A DNA stretch of 64,000 bases from Flavobacterium psychraerolatum (GTDB lineage: Bacteria > Bacteroidota > Bacteroidia > Flavobacteriales > Flavobacteriaceae), in assembly GCF_025960985.1 (NCBI RefSeq), contig NZ_JAOQMX010000014.1, positions 21,581-85,580 on the forward strand. The letters run 5' to 3'. Below are positions 35,390 through 43,735 of this stretch, in pieces. Made by a program: the position numbers and the translations under genes. Positions within the stretch are counted from its first letter, which is position 1. Every line of letters begins with the position of its first letter. Below the pieces are notes generated by a model that saw only the letters and a list, made by a program, of their open reading frames with translations, was not told the DNA's origin and did not search any database.

Positions 35390-36139
35390 TTACTTCGTTT
35401 TGTTGGCTTCAACAATGTATTTTTCAAGTGCCATCGTCATAGATGGAGTTCCGGGTGTTGGTGCAAGAATGTCAATTCTTAATCCGTTGTCTAGCGCCTC
35501 TTTTTGAGTAGTGCTTCCAAAAACAGCAATTCTAGTGTCATTTTGTTTGAAATCAGGGAAGTTTTTGAATAACGATTTTATTCCAGTTGGACTGAAAAAA
35601 ATCAAAACATCATAATAAACATCCGCCAAATCAGAAAGATCACTCATGACTGTTTTGTAAAATGTAGCTTGCGTCCAGTCTACTTTTAAATTATTTAAAG
35701 TAGTGGGAGCATCAGCATTTAGTTGATCAGATGCGGGAAGTAAGAATTTTTCGTCTTTGTATTTTTTAATCAGCGGAGATAAATCAGCGAAATCTTTAGC
35801 TCCTACATAGATTTTTCTTTTTCTATAGACTACATATTTTTGTAAATAAAAAGCGACTGCTTCCGATTGACAAAAATATTTTAAACCTTCGGGAACTTTA
35901 AAGCGCATTTCTTCAGCTACTCTGAAAAAATGATCTACTGCATTTCTACTGGTTAAAATGATAGCAGTAAAATTGTTAAGATCAATTTTTTGAAGTCTAA
36001 TTTCCTTAGCACTTACTCCTTCAATGTGAATAAAAGGTCTGAAATCAATCTTTATTTTATGCTTTTGTTGCAATTCAAAGTAGGGAGAATTCTCAACTTT
36101 AGGCTCAGGTTGTGACACCAAAATAGTTTTCACTTTCAT
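35390..36139 (-). CDS. hemD: Uroporphyrinogen-III synthase family protein
   Basis: A 249-residue HemD-like protein, which closes and inverts ring D of hydroxymethylbilane in tetrapyrrole synthesis. The fold is recognised from ILVSQPEPKVENSPY at the start, AIILTSRNAVDHFF (about 58-71), KYFCQSEAVAFYLQ (about 86-99) and DVLIFFSPTGIKSLFKNF (about 177-194) with RIAVFGSTTQKEA (about 203-215). Sequence conservation in this family is low, so confidence is moderate. It follows the DUF4271 gene by 13 bases on the minus strand, a pairing common in flavobacteria. Confidence 0.85.
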   Translation of the reverse strand: MKVKTILVSQPEPKVENSPYFELQQKHKIKIDFRPFIHIEGVSAKEIRLQKIDLNNFTAIILTSRNAVDHFFRVAEEMRFKVPEGLKYFCQSEAVAFYLQKYVVYRKRKIYVGAKDFADLSPLIKKYKDEKFLLPASDQLNADAPTTLNNLKVDWTQATFYKTVMSDLSDLADVYYDVLIFFSPTGIKSLFKNFPDFKQNDTRIAVFGSTTQKEALDNGLRIDILAPTPGTPSMTMALEKYIVEANKTK

Positions 36140-36152
36140 ATTTTAACAGTTT

Positions 36153-36824
36153 CTAAGCGTTACCTTTTGTGTACCAATAATACATAAAAAAATAGGGTGC
36201 TATTTCGAGAGTGCAAAGATATAAAATAAAATAAAACAACTTGCTGAATATTAGGTTTTGATAATTTTTTATTGACAATGTATAGGTTAATAGATTGATT
36301 ATAAGTATTGTAGCTATTATGATTTGTGGGATTATTATTGAAATTGTATCTTGGTAGAAGAGGATTATATTGAAAGGGAGGATTAAAAGGCCTATATAAG
36401 TGCGATAAGTAACTTTTTGAAGGTTGAATTGTTCTGCAAAATCTTCTATGTTGAAGGCAGTAGCGATTATTTTTTCGATTAAGAATTTTGATAAAATAAA
36501 GAAAATCACAAATGTGATTATTTGTATATAAAGAGTATAATCAGTTTTGGAAGCATGACCAAAAATACTCAATGAAAGGAGAATGAAAAAGGAAAATGAT
36601 ATGGCTTGAACGAAAAATAATGCTATGGTGAACCCGCTATTCAAATGAGTAGCATCTCGATAAATTTTGGAGTATTTGTCAGAAAATAGTAAGTTCATGA
36701 AATCTCCAAATCGATTTTCATTGGTAGATCGAGTAATGGCTATAAGAATAAAGGATAGCACGAATAAAATTGTTGCCCAATCTTTGCTTTCAATAATTCT
36801 TGGATGAAGTAAATGTTCTATCAT
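36153..36824 (-). CDS. DUF4271 membrane protein
   Basis: A 223-residue integral membrane protein with about six hydrophobic helices (for example WATILFVLSFILIAITRS, LLILPFNIILFY and LFYFILYLCTLEIAPYFFMY). The segments LFSDKYSKIYRDATHLNSGF and the C-terminal LEIAPYFFMYYW are typical for DUF4271, a Bacteroidota-specific family of unknown function. It lies immediately before hemD and divergent from the glycosyltransferase gene. A role in envelope or tetrapyrrole biology has not been shown. Confidence 0.85.
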   Translation of the reverse strand: MIEHLLHPRIIESKDWATILFVLSFILIAITRSTNENRFGDFMNLLFSDKYSKIYRDATHLNSGFTIALFFVQAISFSFFILLSLSIFGHASKTDYTLYIQIITFVIFFILSKFLIEKIIATAFNIEDFAEQFNLQKVTYRTYIGLLILPFNIILFYQDTISIIIPQIIIATILIINLLTYTLSIKNYQNLIFSKLFYFILYLCTLEIAPYFFMYYWYTKGNA

Positions 36825-36876
36825 AGTGCGGCAAAATTAGTAATTTTTTGTTTCAAACTTTTTATTATACTTTTAT

Positions 36877-36909
36877 TATCTTTGAAATCCTTTAAAAAGT
36901 TTACTTTTG
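36877..36909 (+). promoter_or_regulatory. Promoter for the glycosyltransferase-dihydroorotase operon
   Basis: TATCTTTG (36877-36884) and TACTTTTG (36902-36909) both match TAnnTTTG. The TTTG of the first is 17 bases before the second, so it may serve as the -33 element of the downstream promoter, 20 bases before the ATG. Confidence 0.6.
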
Positions 36910-36928
36910 CGTTGAAATTATTTGAAAA

Positions 36929-37654
36929 ATGAGTGACTGTATTGTTATAATTCCTACCTATAACGAAATTGAAAACATCGAAAGTATCATCCGTTCTGTG
37001 CTGTCGCAGCACAAGAACTTTCATGTACTTGTGATTGATGATAATTCGCCCGATCATACTTCGGATAAGGTTGTTGTTTTGCAGTCGGAGTTTGAAGAAC
37101 GTTTGTTTTTAGAAAAAAGAATGAAAAAAGCAGGTCTAGGGACGGCTTATGTTCATGGTTTTAAATGGGCCATTGCTCGAAAATACGATTTTATTTTTGA
37201 GATGGACGCTGATTTCTCACATAATCCCAACGATTTAGAAAAACTGTACAATGCATGTCATTTTGGTGATGCAGATTTAGCCATAGGATCTCGTTATTTA
37301 ACGGGGGTAAATGTTGTGAATTGGCCTTTGAGTAGAGTTCTTATGTCTTATTTCGCCTCTGTTTATGTACGTATGATCACTGGAATGAAGATCCATGATG
37401 CTACGGCTGGATTTGTGTGTTATAAAAGGCAGGTACTCGAAACTATTAAGTTAGACAAAATAAAATTTGTGGGCTATGCATTTCAAATCGAAATGAAATA
37501 TCGAACGTATTGTCGAAAGTTTCAAATTACCGAAGTTCCTATTATCTTTACCGATAGAACAAAAGGACAGTCCAAAATGAGTAACTCTATTATAGTAGAA
37601 GCTGTTTTTGGAGTGATTTCTCTGAGATTAAAAAAATTATTTAATACATTATAA
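36929..37654 (+). CDS. Polyprenol monophosphomannose synthase-like glycosyltransferase
   Basis: A 241-residue GT2-family enzyme resembling dolichol/polyprenol-phosphate mannose synthase (DPM1), which transfers mannose from GDP-mannose to a lipid carrier. GT-A motifs: VIIPTYNEIENI at the start, VIDDNSPDHT (about 35-44), and EMDADFSHNP (about 90-99) with the DxD-like metal site. KGQSKMS near residue 213 fits the family. There is no C-terminal membrane domain, as in soluble Dpm1 forms. It starts an operon with dihydroorotase (11-base gap). Confidence 0.88.
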   Translation: MSDCIVIIPTYNEIENIESIIRSVLSQHKNFHVLVIDDNSPDHTSDKVVVLQSEFEERLFLEKRMKKAGLGTAYVHGFKWAIARKYDFIFEMDADFSHNPNDLEKLYNACHFGDADLAIGSRYLTGVNVVNWPLSRVLMSYFASVYVRMITGMKIHDATAGFVCYKRQVLETIKLDKIKFVGYAFQIEMKYRTYCRKFQITEVPIIFTDRTKGQSKMSNSIIVEAVFGVISLRLKKLFNTL

Positions 37655-37665
37655 GGATAAGTACG

Positions 37666-39012
37666 ATGAATAGGGTTTTAATTAAGAATGCCAAAATAGT
37701 AAATGAAGGAGTGATTTTTGAGGGCGATGTTCTAATTGAAAATGACTTAATTGTTGAAATTTCAGAAAGTATCAGTGCCAAGTCTTCAGATTATATAATT
37801 ATTGATGCCGAAGGGAATTATTTGATGCCTGGAGCAATTGATGATCAAGTTCACTTTAGAGAGCCAGGTTTAACTCATAAGGGGGATATTGAATCAGAAT
37901 CAAGGGCAGCGGTAGCTGGGGGAATAACTTCGTTTATTGAGCAGCCTAATACGGTTCCTAATGCAGTGACTCAAGAAATCTTGGAAGAGAAATATCAACT
38001 TGCTGCCGAAAAATCATATGCAAACTATTCTTTTATGATGGGTGCAACCAATGATAATCTAGAAGAGGTTTTGAAAACCAATCCCAAAAATGTAGCAGGT
38101 ATTAAAATATTTTTAGGTTCTTCTACCGGAAATATGTTAGTAGATAATGAAGCTACACTAGAAAAAATATTTTCTAGTACTCCATTGCTAATTGCTGTTC
38201 ATTGTGAAGATGAAAGCACTATTAAAGAAAATACAGCAAAATATATTGCAGAGTACGGTGATGATGTCCCGGTGACGGCGCACCACTTGATCCGTTCGGA
38301 TGAAGCATGTTATATCTCCTCTTCAAAAGCAGTTGCATTGGCTAAGAAAACGGGTGCTCGTTTGCATATTTTTCATCTTTCTACTGCCAAAGAAATGGAT
38401 TTGTTTACCAATAAAATTCCATTGTCTGAAAAGAAGATAACAGCTGAGGTTTGTGTGCATCATTTATGGTTTACCAATGATGATTATGCGACGAAAGGAA
38501 ATATGATCAAATGGAATCCAGCGGTAAAAACGGCTGCTGATAGAGATGCATTGTGGAAGGCTTTGTTGGATGATAGGATTGATGTGATTGCTACAGATCA
38601 TGCTCCGCATACACTAGAAGAGAAAAAACAACCGTATTTAAAAGCTCCTTCTGGTGGTCCTTTGGTACAACATGCTGTTGTGGCTATGTTTGAGTGTTTT
38701 CACCAAGGAAAGATTAGTGTGGAGAAAATTGTGGAGAAAATGTGTCATAATCCTGCAAAAATCTTTCAAATTGAAAATAGAGGTTTTATAAAAGTAGGTT
38801 ATTATGCCGATTTGGTTATAGTGAATGCAGGTTTGCCATGGAGTGTGAAAAAAGAAAATATTCTAGCTAAATGTGGATGGTCTCCTTTTGAAGGGTTTAC
38901 ATTCAAATCTAGAATTACGCATACATTTGTAAATGGTCAATTGGTTTATAAAGCCTTTAAAGTAAAAGATATCAAAGCTGGACGTCGTTTATTGTTTGAT
39001 AGAAATTTCTAA
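37666..39012 (+). CDS. pyrC: Dihydroorotase
   Basis: A 448-residue amidohydrolase of the type I dihydroorotase group, which cyclises carbamoyl aspartate in pyrimidine synthesis. Metal-site candidates: Lys147 (GIKIFLGSS, carboxylated Lys), His179 (HCED), His237 (HIFHLS) and Asp311 (ATDHAPH). The first metal motif, normally HxH, reads Gln61-Val-His63 in GAIDDQVHFREPGLTHKG. I recall the same IDDQVHFREPG in other Bacteroidota, so it seems a lineage trait. Co-transcribed after the mannose synthase-like gene and before the DUF4296 gene. Confidence 0.9.
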   Translation: MNRVLIKNAKIVNEGVIFEGDVLIENDLIVEISESISAKSSDYIIIDAEGNYLMPGAIDDQVHFREPGLTHKGDIESESRAAVAGGITSFIEQPNTVPNAVTQEILEEKYQLAAEKSYANYSFMMGATNDNLEEVLKTNPKNVAGIKIFLGSSTGNMLVDNEATLEKIFSSTPLLIAVHCEDESTIKENTAKYIAEYGDDVPVTAHHLIRSDEACYISSSKAVALAKKTGARLHIFHLSTAKEMDLFTNKIPLSEKKITAEVCVHHLWFTNDDYATKGNMIKWNPAVKTAADRDALWKALLDDRIDVIATDHAPHTLEEKKQPYLKAPSGGPLVQHAVVAMFECFHQGKISVEKIVEKMCHNPAKIFQIENRGFIKVGYYADLVIVNAGLPWSVKKENILAKCGWSPFEGFTFKSRITHTFVNGQLVYKAFKVKDIKAGRRLLFDRNF

Positions 39013-39095
39013 TATCAAAAAAGGAAGTAGTAGGTAATTTGGTAAAACGAAAAGTATACTGCTACAAACTTATGATAAAGAAGAAAATCTAGTAT

Positions 39096-39563
39096 ATGAA
39101 AAAAATAGGCATCATTATTTTTTTGTTTTTTTGGGTAGGTTGTAAAGAAGAGATTGTAAAAAAGCCTGATAACCTTATTGATAAAAACAAAATGGTTGAT
39201 ATTCTCTACGATTTGACGTTGTTGAATGTAGTTAAGTATCAATATGCAGATACTTTAAAAAAATATAAGGGTACGGAATTAGAATATATTTTTAAAAAAT
39301 ACCAGGTCGATAGTCTACAATTTGCCAAAAGCAATAGTTACTATGCTGCAGATTATAAGCATTATAAAGACATGTTTGATCAAATCAAAGATCGTATCCA
39401 GTCCAAGAAAACGGTACTAGATACTTTGTTGAATAGAAAAGAACGTGCCGATCTTTTATTGAATAAAAAATCAACTACAGCAAAGGATACTGCAGTCAAA
39501 AAGAAAAGTATAAAAGAAAGATTAGAGCATGCTAAAAAGGATACCAAAGGTGTTTTGGAATAA
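39096..39563 (+). CDS. DUF4296 lipoprotein
   Basis: A 155-residue lipoprotein; signal peptide with lipobox WVGC (Cys16). The DUF4296 domain follows (about 25-110; LIDKNKMVDILYDLTLLNVV, FKKYQVDSLQFAKSNSYYA, YKDMFDQIKDRI). The C-terminal tail is Lys-rich and polar. The family is specific to Bacteroidota and of unknown function. It commonly follows dihydroorotase in flavobacteria, as here (83-base gap), and ends convergent with the reductase gene, 12 bases apart. Confidence 0.88.
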   Translation: MKKIGIIIFLFFWVGCKEEIVKKPDNLIDKNKMVDILYDLTLLNVVKYQYADTLKKYKGTELEYIFKKYQVDSLQFAKSNSYYAADYKHYKDMFDQIKDRIQSKKTVLDTLLNRKERADLLLNKKSTTAKDTAVKKKSIKERLEHAKKDTKGVLE

Positions 39564-39575
39564 TTTATTTTCAAT

Positions 39576-40565
39576 TTACACCTTTGCTATTTCCTTAAGA
39601 TACTGATGAATATCTATAAAGCTGATTTTTAAATCAGCTTTTATTTTTTCATTAGAGAATATTCTATCTGTATAACTTGCTCTGGCCATGTATTTGGTCA
39701 TTTTTCTTTTGGATCTAAATAGAAAGGAAGACAATTTGTCTATTTTCCAAGCAATTTCCAAGAGCCATTTTTTGGCATGAATACTAGGTCGTTTTACACC
39801 TAGAGCATCACTCATAGAGTTGAGTACTTCTTGGTAGGAACTGTTTTGTGAAACTAATGTATAGCGTTGATTGATAATAGGACTTTTCATAAGTTGAATG
39901 GCAATTTTCACTACGTCTGGTACTGCGATAAATCCAGTGATTCCTGTGGTGTAAAAATGCATTCCATGAGCAACTCTCTGATATAATAATCCGCTACCTT
40001 GGTCATTAAAACCAGGTCCTAGAATGATTCCGGGATTGATGATGACGCTTTTTAACCCTTCTTGTTGTCCTCTCCAAATTTCCATTTCGGCACCATATTT
40101 TGAAATAGCATAATCCGAATGGGGTTTTTCAGGGTTCCATTCTATTTCTTCAGTCACAATATGTTCATGTTCGGCTAAGTCGCCTAAAGCAGCAACAGAA
40201 CTAACATAGCATAATTTTTTAATATTATGAGCTAAGCAAAAATTAACAATATTTGCTGTTCCTTCAATGTTAGTCTTTCTGAGTAGGTTTTCGTCAGACG
40301 GCTGAAATGAAATAAGTCCAGCACAATGATAGACGTATTCAATACCAATAAAAGCTTCTTCAAGTTGTGTAATTTTAGTAATGTCAGCTTGTTTCCATTC
40401 TATATTGTTGAAAAGCGCTTCTTTTTTATAGTAAGAAAATAAATTTTTAGTTTTTGTTATTCCTTTTTTATTTCGATAAGTAGCACGCACTTTTTCTCCA
40501 TTTTCAATTAAACGAAGTAATAAATGTGCACCAACTAATCCTGTTCCACCTGTAAGTAATATCAT
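39576..40565 (-). CDS. NAD-dependent epimerase/dehydratase (extended SDR)
   Basis: A 329-residue extended short-chain dehydrogenase/reductase. I chose the ATG at 40565 (MILLTGGTGLVGAHLLLRL), because the longer form from 40622 places 19 residues before the Rossmann strand. Motifs: GGTGLVG (6-12), CAGLISF (about 80), and the catalytic Tyr-Lys in HSDYAISKYGAEME (about 151-164). The sequence resembles dihydroflavonol-4-reductase/3-beta-HSD-like members; substrate unknown. The C-terminus has a basic helix (FLFRSKRKMTKYMARASY). Confidence 0.85.
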   Translation of the reverse strand: MILLTGGTGLVGAHLLLRLIENGEKVRATYRNKKGITKTKNLFSYYKKEALFNNIEWKQADITKITQLEEAFIGIEYVYHCAGLISFQPSDENLLRKTNIEGTANIVNFCLAHNIKKLCYVSSVAALGDLAEHEHIVTEEIEWNPEKPHSDYAISKYGAEMEIWRGQQEGLKSVIINPGIILGPGFNDQGSGLLYQRVAHGMHFYTTGITGFIAVPDVVKIAIQLMKSPIINQRYTLVSQNSSYQEVLNSMSDALGVKRPSIHAKKWLLEIAWKIDKLSSFLFRSKRKMTKYMARASYTDRIFSNEKIKADLKISFIDIHQYLKEIAKV

Positions 40566-40700
40566 AGATGCAAAGGTATATAAATCAACTTCAAAAGCCA
40601 AGAAGTGGATGCTAAGTGTCAAGAATTAACGTTTCATTTGTAGGTTGAGGTAGGTGTTTTAATGCTATTCGGTATTGGTGTTTGAGAATTGAAAATGGAA

Positions 40701-40731
40701 TTGATTTTTGATTTTCGAATTGCTATCTTTG
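40701..40731 (+). promoter_or_regulatory. tyrS promoter
   Basis: TTG (40701-40703), 20-base spacer, TATCTTTG (40724-40731), 19 bases before the tyrS ATG. Matches the Bacteroidota consensus. Confidence 0.65.
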
Positions 40732-40750
40732 CATAAATTGATTAAAAAAC

Positions 40751-42049
40751 ATGAAAAATATTATTTCCGAATTACAATGGCGCGGCTTAGTGCACGATAT
40801 CATGCCTGGGACTGAAGAGCAACTTTTAAAAGAAATGACTGCTACTTATATAGGATTTGATCCAACATCAGATTCTTTGCATATTGGTAGTCTAGTGCCT
40901 ATTATTTTATTGGTGCATTTAAAAAACTTTGGTCACAAACCAATTGCATTAGTCGGAGGTGCAACAGGTATGATCGGAGATCCTTCTGGTAAATCGGATG
41001 AGCGAAATTTATTAGACGAAGCTACTTTAAACCATAATGTGGATGGTATAAAAGGAGTATTGTCTCGTTTTTTAGATTTTAATGCTACAGATGCAAACGC
41101 GGCTGTTTTGGTTAATAATTACGACTGGATGAAATGTCTTTCTTTTATTAATTTTGCTCGTGATGTGGGTAAACGTATTACCGTAAATTACATGATGGCT
41201 AAGGATTCTGTCAAGAAAAGATTAGCTGGTGAAGGAGAAGGAATGTCGTTTACAGAGTTTACTTATCAGTTAATTCAAGGATACGATTTTTATCATTTAC
41301 ATAAAGAATACAACTGTTTGCTGCAAATGGGTGGTTCTGATCAATGGGGAAACATTACAACAGGTACCGAATTGGTTCGTAGAATGAATGTTGGAGAAGA
41401 GGCAAAAGCCTATGCAATGACTTGTCCGTTGATTACAAAGGCAGATGGAACTAAATTTGGTAAATCAGAAGGAGGGAATGTTTGGTTGACTGCAGATAAA
41501 ACTTCGGTATACAAATTTTATCAGTTTTGGCTAAATACTACAGATGTTGATGCAGAAAAATATATCAAGATTTTTACCTTTTTAGAAAAAGAAGTTATAG
41601 ATGCTTTGATCGTAGAACATCAAGTAACACCGCATTTGAGAGTGTTGCAAAAAAGACTTGCCGAAGAGTTAACTGTTTTTGTACACTCGAGTGAAGAATT
41701 GGAAAAAGCTCAAAAAGCGTCCACTATTCTTTTTGGAAATGCAACTGCTGATGATTTAAAACAATTGGACTCGAATACCTTTTTGGAAGTTTTTGACGGT
41801 GTGCCACAAGCAGAAATTGCTAAAAGTGATCTTGAAAACGGAATCGAAATTATTACTGTTTTGAATGATAAAACAGGGTTTTTTAAATCAAACGGAGAAG
41901 CGAGAAGAGCATTGACTGCTAATTCTATTTCAGTAAATAGAGAAAAAGTGAAAGAAGAATTTATGCTTACAACTACAGATTTAATTAATAATCAATTCGT
42001 TTTGTTGCAAAGCGGAAAGAAAAATTATTTCGTGGTTAGAGTAGTTTAA
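40751..42049 (+). CDS. tyrS: Tyrosine--tRNA ligase
   Basis: Class I TyrRS of 432 residues. The N-terminal catalytic domain has [18 protein letters not shown] (HIGH-like), [32 protein letters not shown] (tyrosine and tRNA recognition) and the KMSKS equivalent KFGKSEGG (about 237-244). A C-terminal S4-like RNA-binding domain (about 375-432; [18 protein letters not shown]) follows. Domain order and length are standard for bacterial TyrRS. Confidence 0.97.
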   Translation: MKNIISELQWRGLVHDIMPGTEEQLLKEMTATYIGFDPTSDSLHIGSLVPIILLVHLKNFGHKPIALVGGATGMIGDPSGKSDERNLLDEATLNHNVDGIKGVLSRFLDFNATDANAAVLVNNYDWMKCLSFINFARDVGKRITVNYMMAKDSVKKRLAGEGEGMSFTEFTYQLIQGYDFYHLHKEYNCLLQMGGSDQWGNITTGTELVRRMNVGEEAKAYAMTCPLITKADGTKFGKSEGGNVWLTADKTSVYKFYQFWLNTTDVDAEKYIKIFTFLEKEVIDALIVEHQVTPHLRVLQKRLAEELTVFVHSSEELEKAQKASTILFGNATADDLKQLDSNTFLEVFDGVPQAEIAKSDLENGIEIITVLNDKTGFFKSNGEARRALTANSISVNREKVKEEFMLTTTDLINNQFVLLQSGKKNYFVVRVV

Positions 42050-42074
42050 TTGTCGAAATAAATAGGGCTACTAT

Positions 42075-43055
42075 TTAAAGCACCATTAGATTACAACCTC
42101 GAATATCTGAATTATCAAAACGTCCCAATACCTCGAAGGAGTTGTTGGGATTTTTTTTACCTAAATCTTGCGTAGCTATAAACGAGCAAGAGTTGATATT
42201 GGCTAAGTCAATCACATTGATTCCACCTGTTTTTCCAGTTGCGACATACGTTAAAGCATCTTCTGTTTCACGAACCAGGATTTGCATCCATGCAGGACAT
42301 TCAAAAACTCCTTCTCCAAGAGAATAAGCTTGCGAAAGTAATTCGGTCATACCATATTCTGAATGGATAGCAGTGACGCCAAAACCAGTACAGAGAATTT
42401 GATGTAATTCTTCGCGAATCATTTCTTTGCGTTTTCCTTTCATTCCACCGGTTTCCATAATAATGGTATTTTGTAGCTGAAAAGTTTGTTTTTCGATCAA
42501 GTCTAATAAGGCATAGGTGACGCCGATCAAAATTACATTTTGTCCCGATTTGTCTAGGTCGATAAGCTTTTTGATCAGTTCATCATGATTGTGTAAATAA
42601 AAGCCACTTTCAGGTTGATTGGTAAGTTGAATTAAATCTTCGACCATATGAATCAACGATGAGCCATCGCGCTCTAAATAGGAGGGTAGAAGTGCTAGTA
42701 CAACATAATCTTCAATATTACCGTAGAATTCTGAAAATGCTTTTTGGTAACTTTCTTCATAAATAGAGACATCCGTAACGAGGTGTTTGCTAGTGATTGT
42801 TCCTGTTGTACCGCTACTGGTGAAGGTTGTCTCAATAGGGTCGGTGTTGCTTAGTATGGTATGGCTCTTGAAAAACTGTATGGGTAAAAATGGAATCTGT
42901 TCTAATGATTTTACTTTTTGAACATCAGTTTTCAAGTATTTGCAAAATTCTTGATAAACCAAGTTGTTTTCGTATTGGAATCGAAAGGTTTTTAAAGCTA
43001 CTTTTTCAAATTGCTTTTGGGATGAAATCGTGAATATGTCAGTAGTTGAAATCAA
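42075..43055 (-). CDS. LuxE-like acyl-protein synthetase/acyltransferase
   Basis: A 326-residue protein of the LuxE/acyl-protein-synthetase branch of the adenylate-forming superfamily. Motifs: FTSSGTTGT (about 81-89; the phosphate-binding Ser/Thr/Gly loop), METGGMKGKRKEM (about 201-213) and HSEYGMTELLSQAYS (about 233-247; A5-like Tyr-Gly-Met-Thr-Glu). It probably activates a carboxylic acid with ATP; LuxE itself makes acyl-protein for aldehyde synthesis, but here the homologue occurs without lux genes, so the acid and acceptor are unknown. Monocistronic. Confidence 0.82.
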   Translation of the reverse strand: MISTTDIFTISSQKQFEKVALKTFRFQYENNLVYQEFCKYLKTDVQKVKSLEQIPFLPIQFFKSHTILSNTDPIETTFTSSGTTGTITSKHLVTDVSIYEESYQKAFSEFYGNIEDYVVLALLPSYLERDGSSLIHMVEDLIQLTNQPESGFYLHNHDELIKKLIDLDKSGQNVILIGVTYALLDLIEKQTFQLQNTIIMETGGMKGKRKEMIREELHQILCTGFGVTAIHSEYGMTELLSQAYSLGEGVFECPAWMQILVRETEDALTYVATGKTGGINVIDLANINSCSFIATQDLGKKNPNNSFEVLGRFDNSDIRGCNLMVL

Positions 43056-43085
43056 GTTTTTTTTACAAAAGTACTAAACTTAAAT

Positions 43086-43119
43086 AAAAAAGCCCCAAAA
43101 TTGTTTTGGAGCTTTTTTT
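43086..43119 (-). terminator. Terminator of the small T9SS-target gene
   Basis: AGCCCCAAAA (43091-43100) pairs with TTTTGGAGCT (43104-43113) with one mismatch, with A and T runs on both sides. Confidence 0.75.
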
Positions 43120-43138
43120 AATATTCTATATAGAGTAT

Positions 43139-43477
43139 TTATCTTACTATTAATTTTCTGGTTGCCGTAGCATTATCTTCATTGATTTTAATTATGTAAA
43201 CACCAGGTGATAAGTTCGAAATATTTAATTCTCTACCTGCTAGTTGTGTTTGAAGTATTTTTTTACCTAATAAGTCAAAAATGATGATGTCTTTGTTCGA
43301 GTCATTTTTTGTAGAAATAGATATTCTTCCATTGCTTACGGGGTTTGGATACAAGTTAAGCCCCTCTATAGTTGTGCTGTCTTGAGTTTTGGGTAACTGC
43401 TTAGCATCCTGAGCAGTTATGCTAAAGGAACTAAAGAAAACCAGTAAGAGAATAGTATAAAAGTATTTTTGTTTCAT
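43139..43477 (-). CDS. Small secreted protein with type IX sorting domain
   Basis: A 112-residue protein composed almost only of a signal peptide (about 1-22, ending ITAQ), a 15-20-residue spacer, and a type A T9SS C-terminal sorting domain (about 40-112). The domain shows the start LNLYPNPVSNGRISIS, IIIFDLLGKKILQTQL, LNISNLSPGVYIIKI and the basic end KLIVR. T9SS exports proteins across the outer membrane and attaches them to the cell surface. A protein with no cargo domain is unusual; it may be a short spacer, regulator or remnant. It lies near the phosphate-starvation block but lacks the half-site pattern found there. Confidence 0.85.
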   Translation of the reverse strand: MKQKYFYTILLLVFFSSFSITAQDAKQLPKTQDSTTIEGLNLYPNPVSNGRISISTKNDSNKDIIIFDLLGKKILQTQLAGRELNISNLSPGVYIIKINEDNATATRKLIVR

Positions 43478-43530
43478 CGCATCTGTTTACATTAAAGTAA
43501 AAATAAGAAAATAAAAATTAATAAACAATA

Positions 43531-43558
43531 AAAAGCCTTTCAAATTAAGGAAAGGCAT
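43531..43558 (-). terminator. Hairpin upstream of the small T9SS-target gene
   Basis: GCCTTTC and GAAAGGC pair around a short loop, with an A-run at 43527-43534 giving U on the minus strand. It may block read-through from the lipoprotein gene. Confidence 0.5.
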
Positions 43559-43677
43559 TTGTGTTTAAAAATGTTTAAGTATTCTTATCAAATGTTCAAA
43601 ATAGTATTTCTGTATTAAAAAAAAATGTAAATTAATTTTAAACTAATACAGTAATAAAATACTTCGATTTATTATAA

Positions 43678-43720
43678 AGAAAAAGCTGCCTAGATAATTA
43701 TTACTAGACAGCTTTTTTTA
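43678..43720 (-). terminator. Terminator of the beta-helix lipoprotein gene
   Basis: AAAAGCTGCCTAG (43681-43693) pairs with CTAGACAGCTTTT (43704-43716), one mismatch, directly after the stop of the gene ending at 43736. Confidence 0.75.
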
Positions 43721-43735
43721 TAATTTAATTAATAA

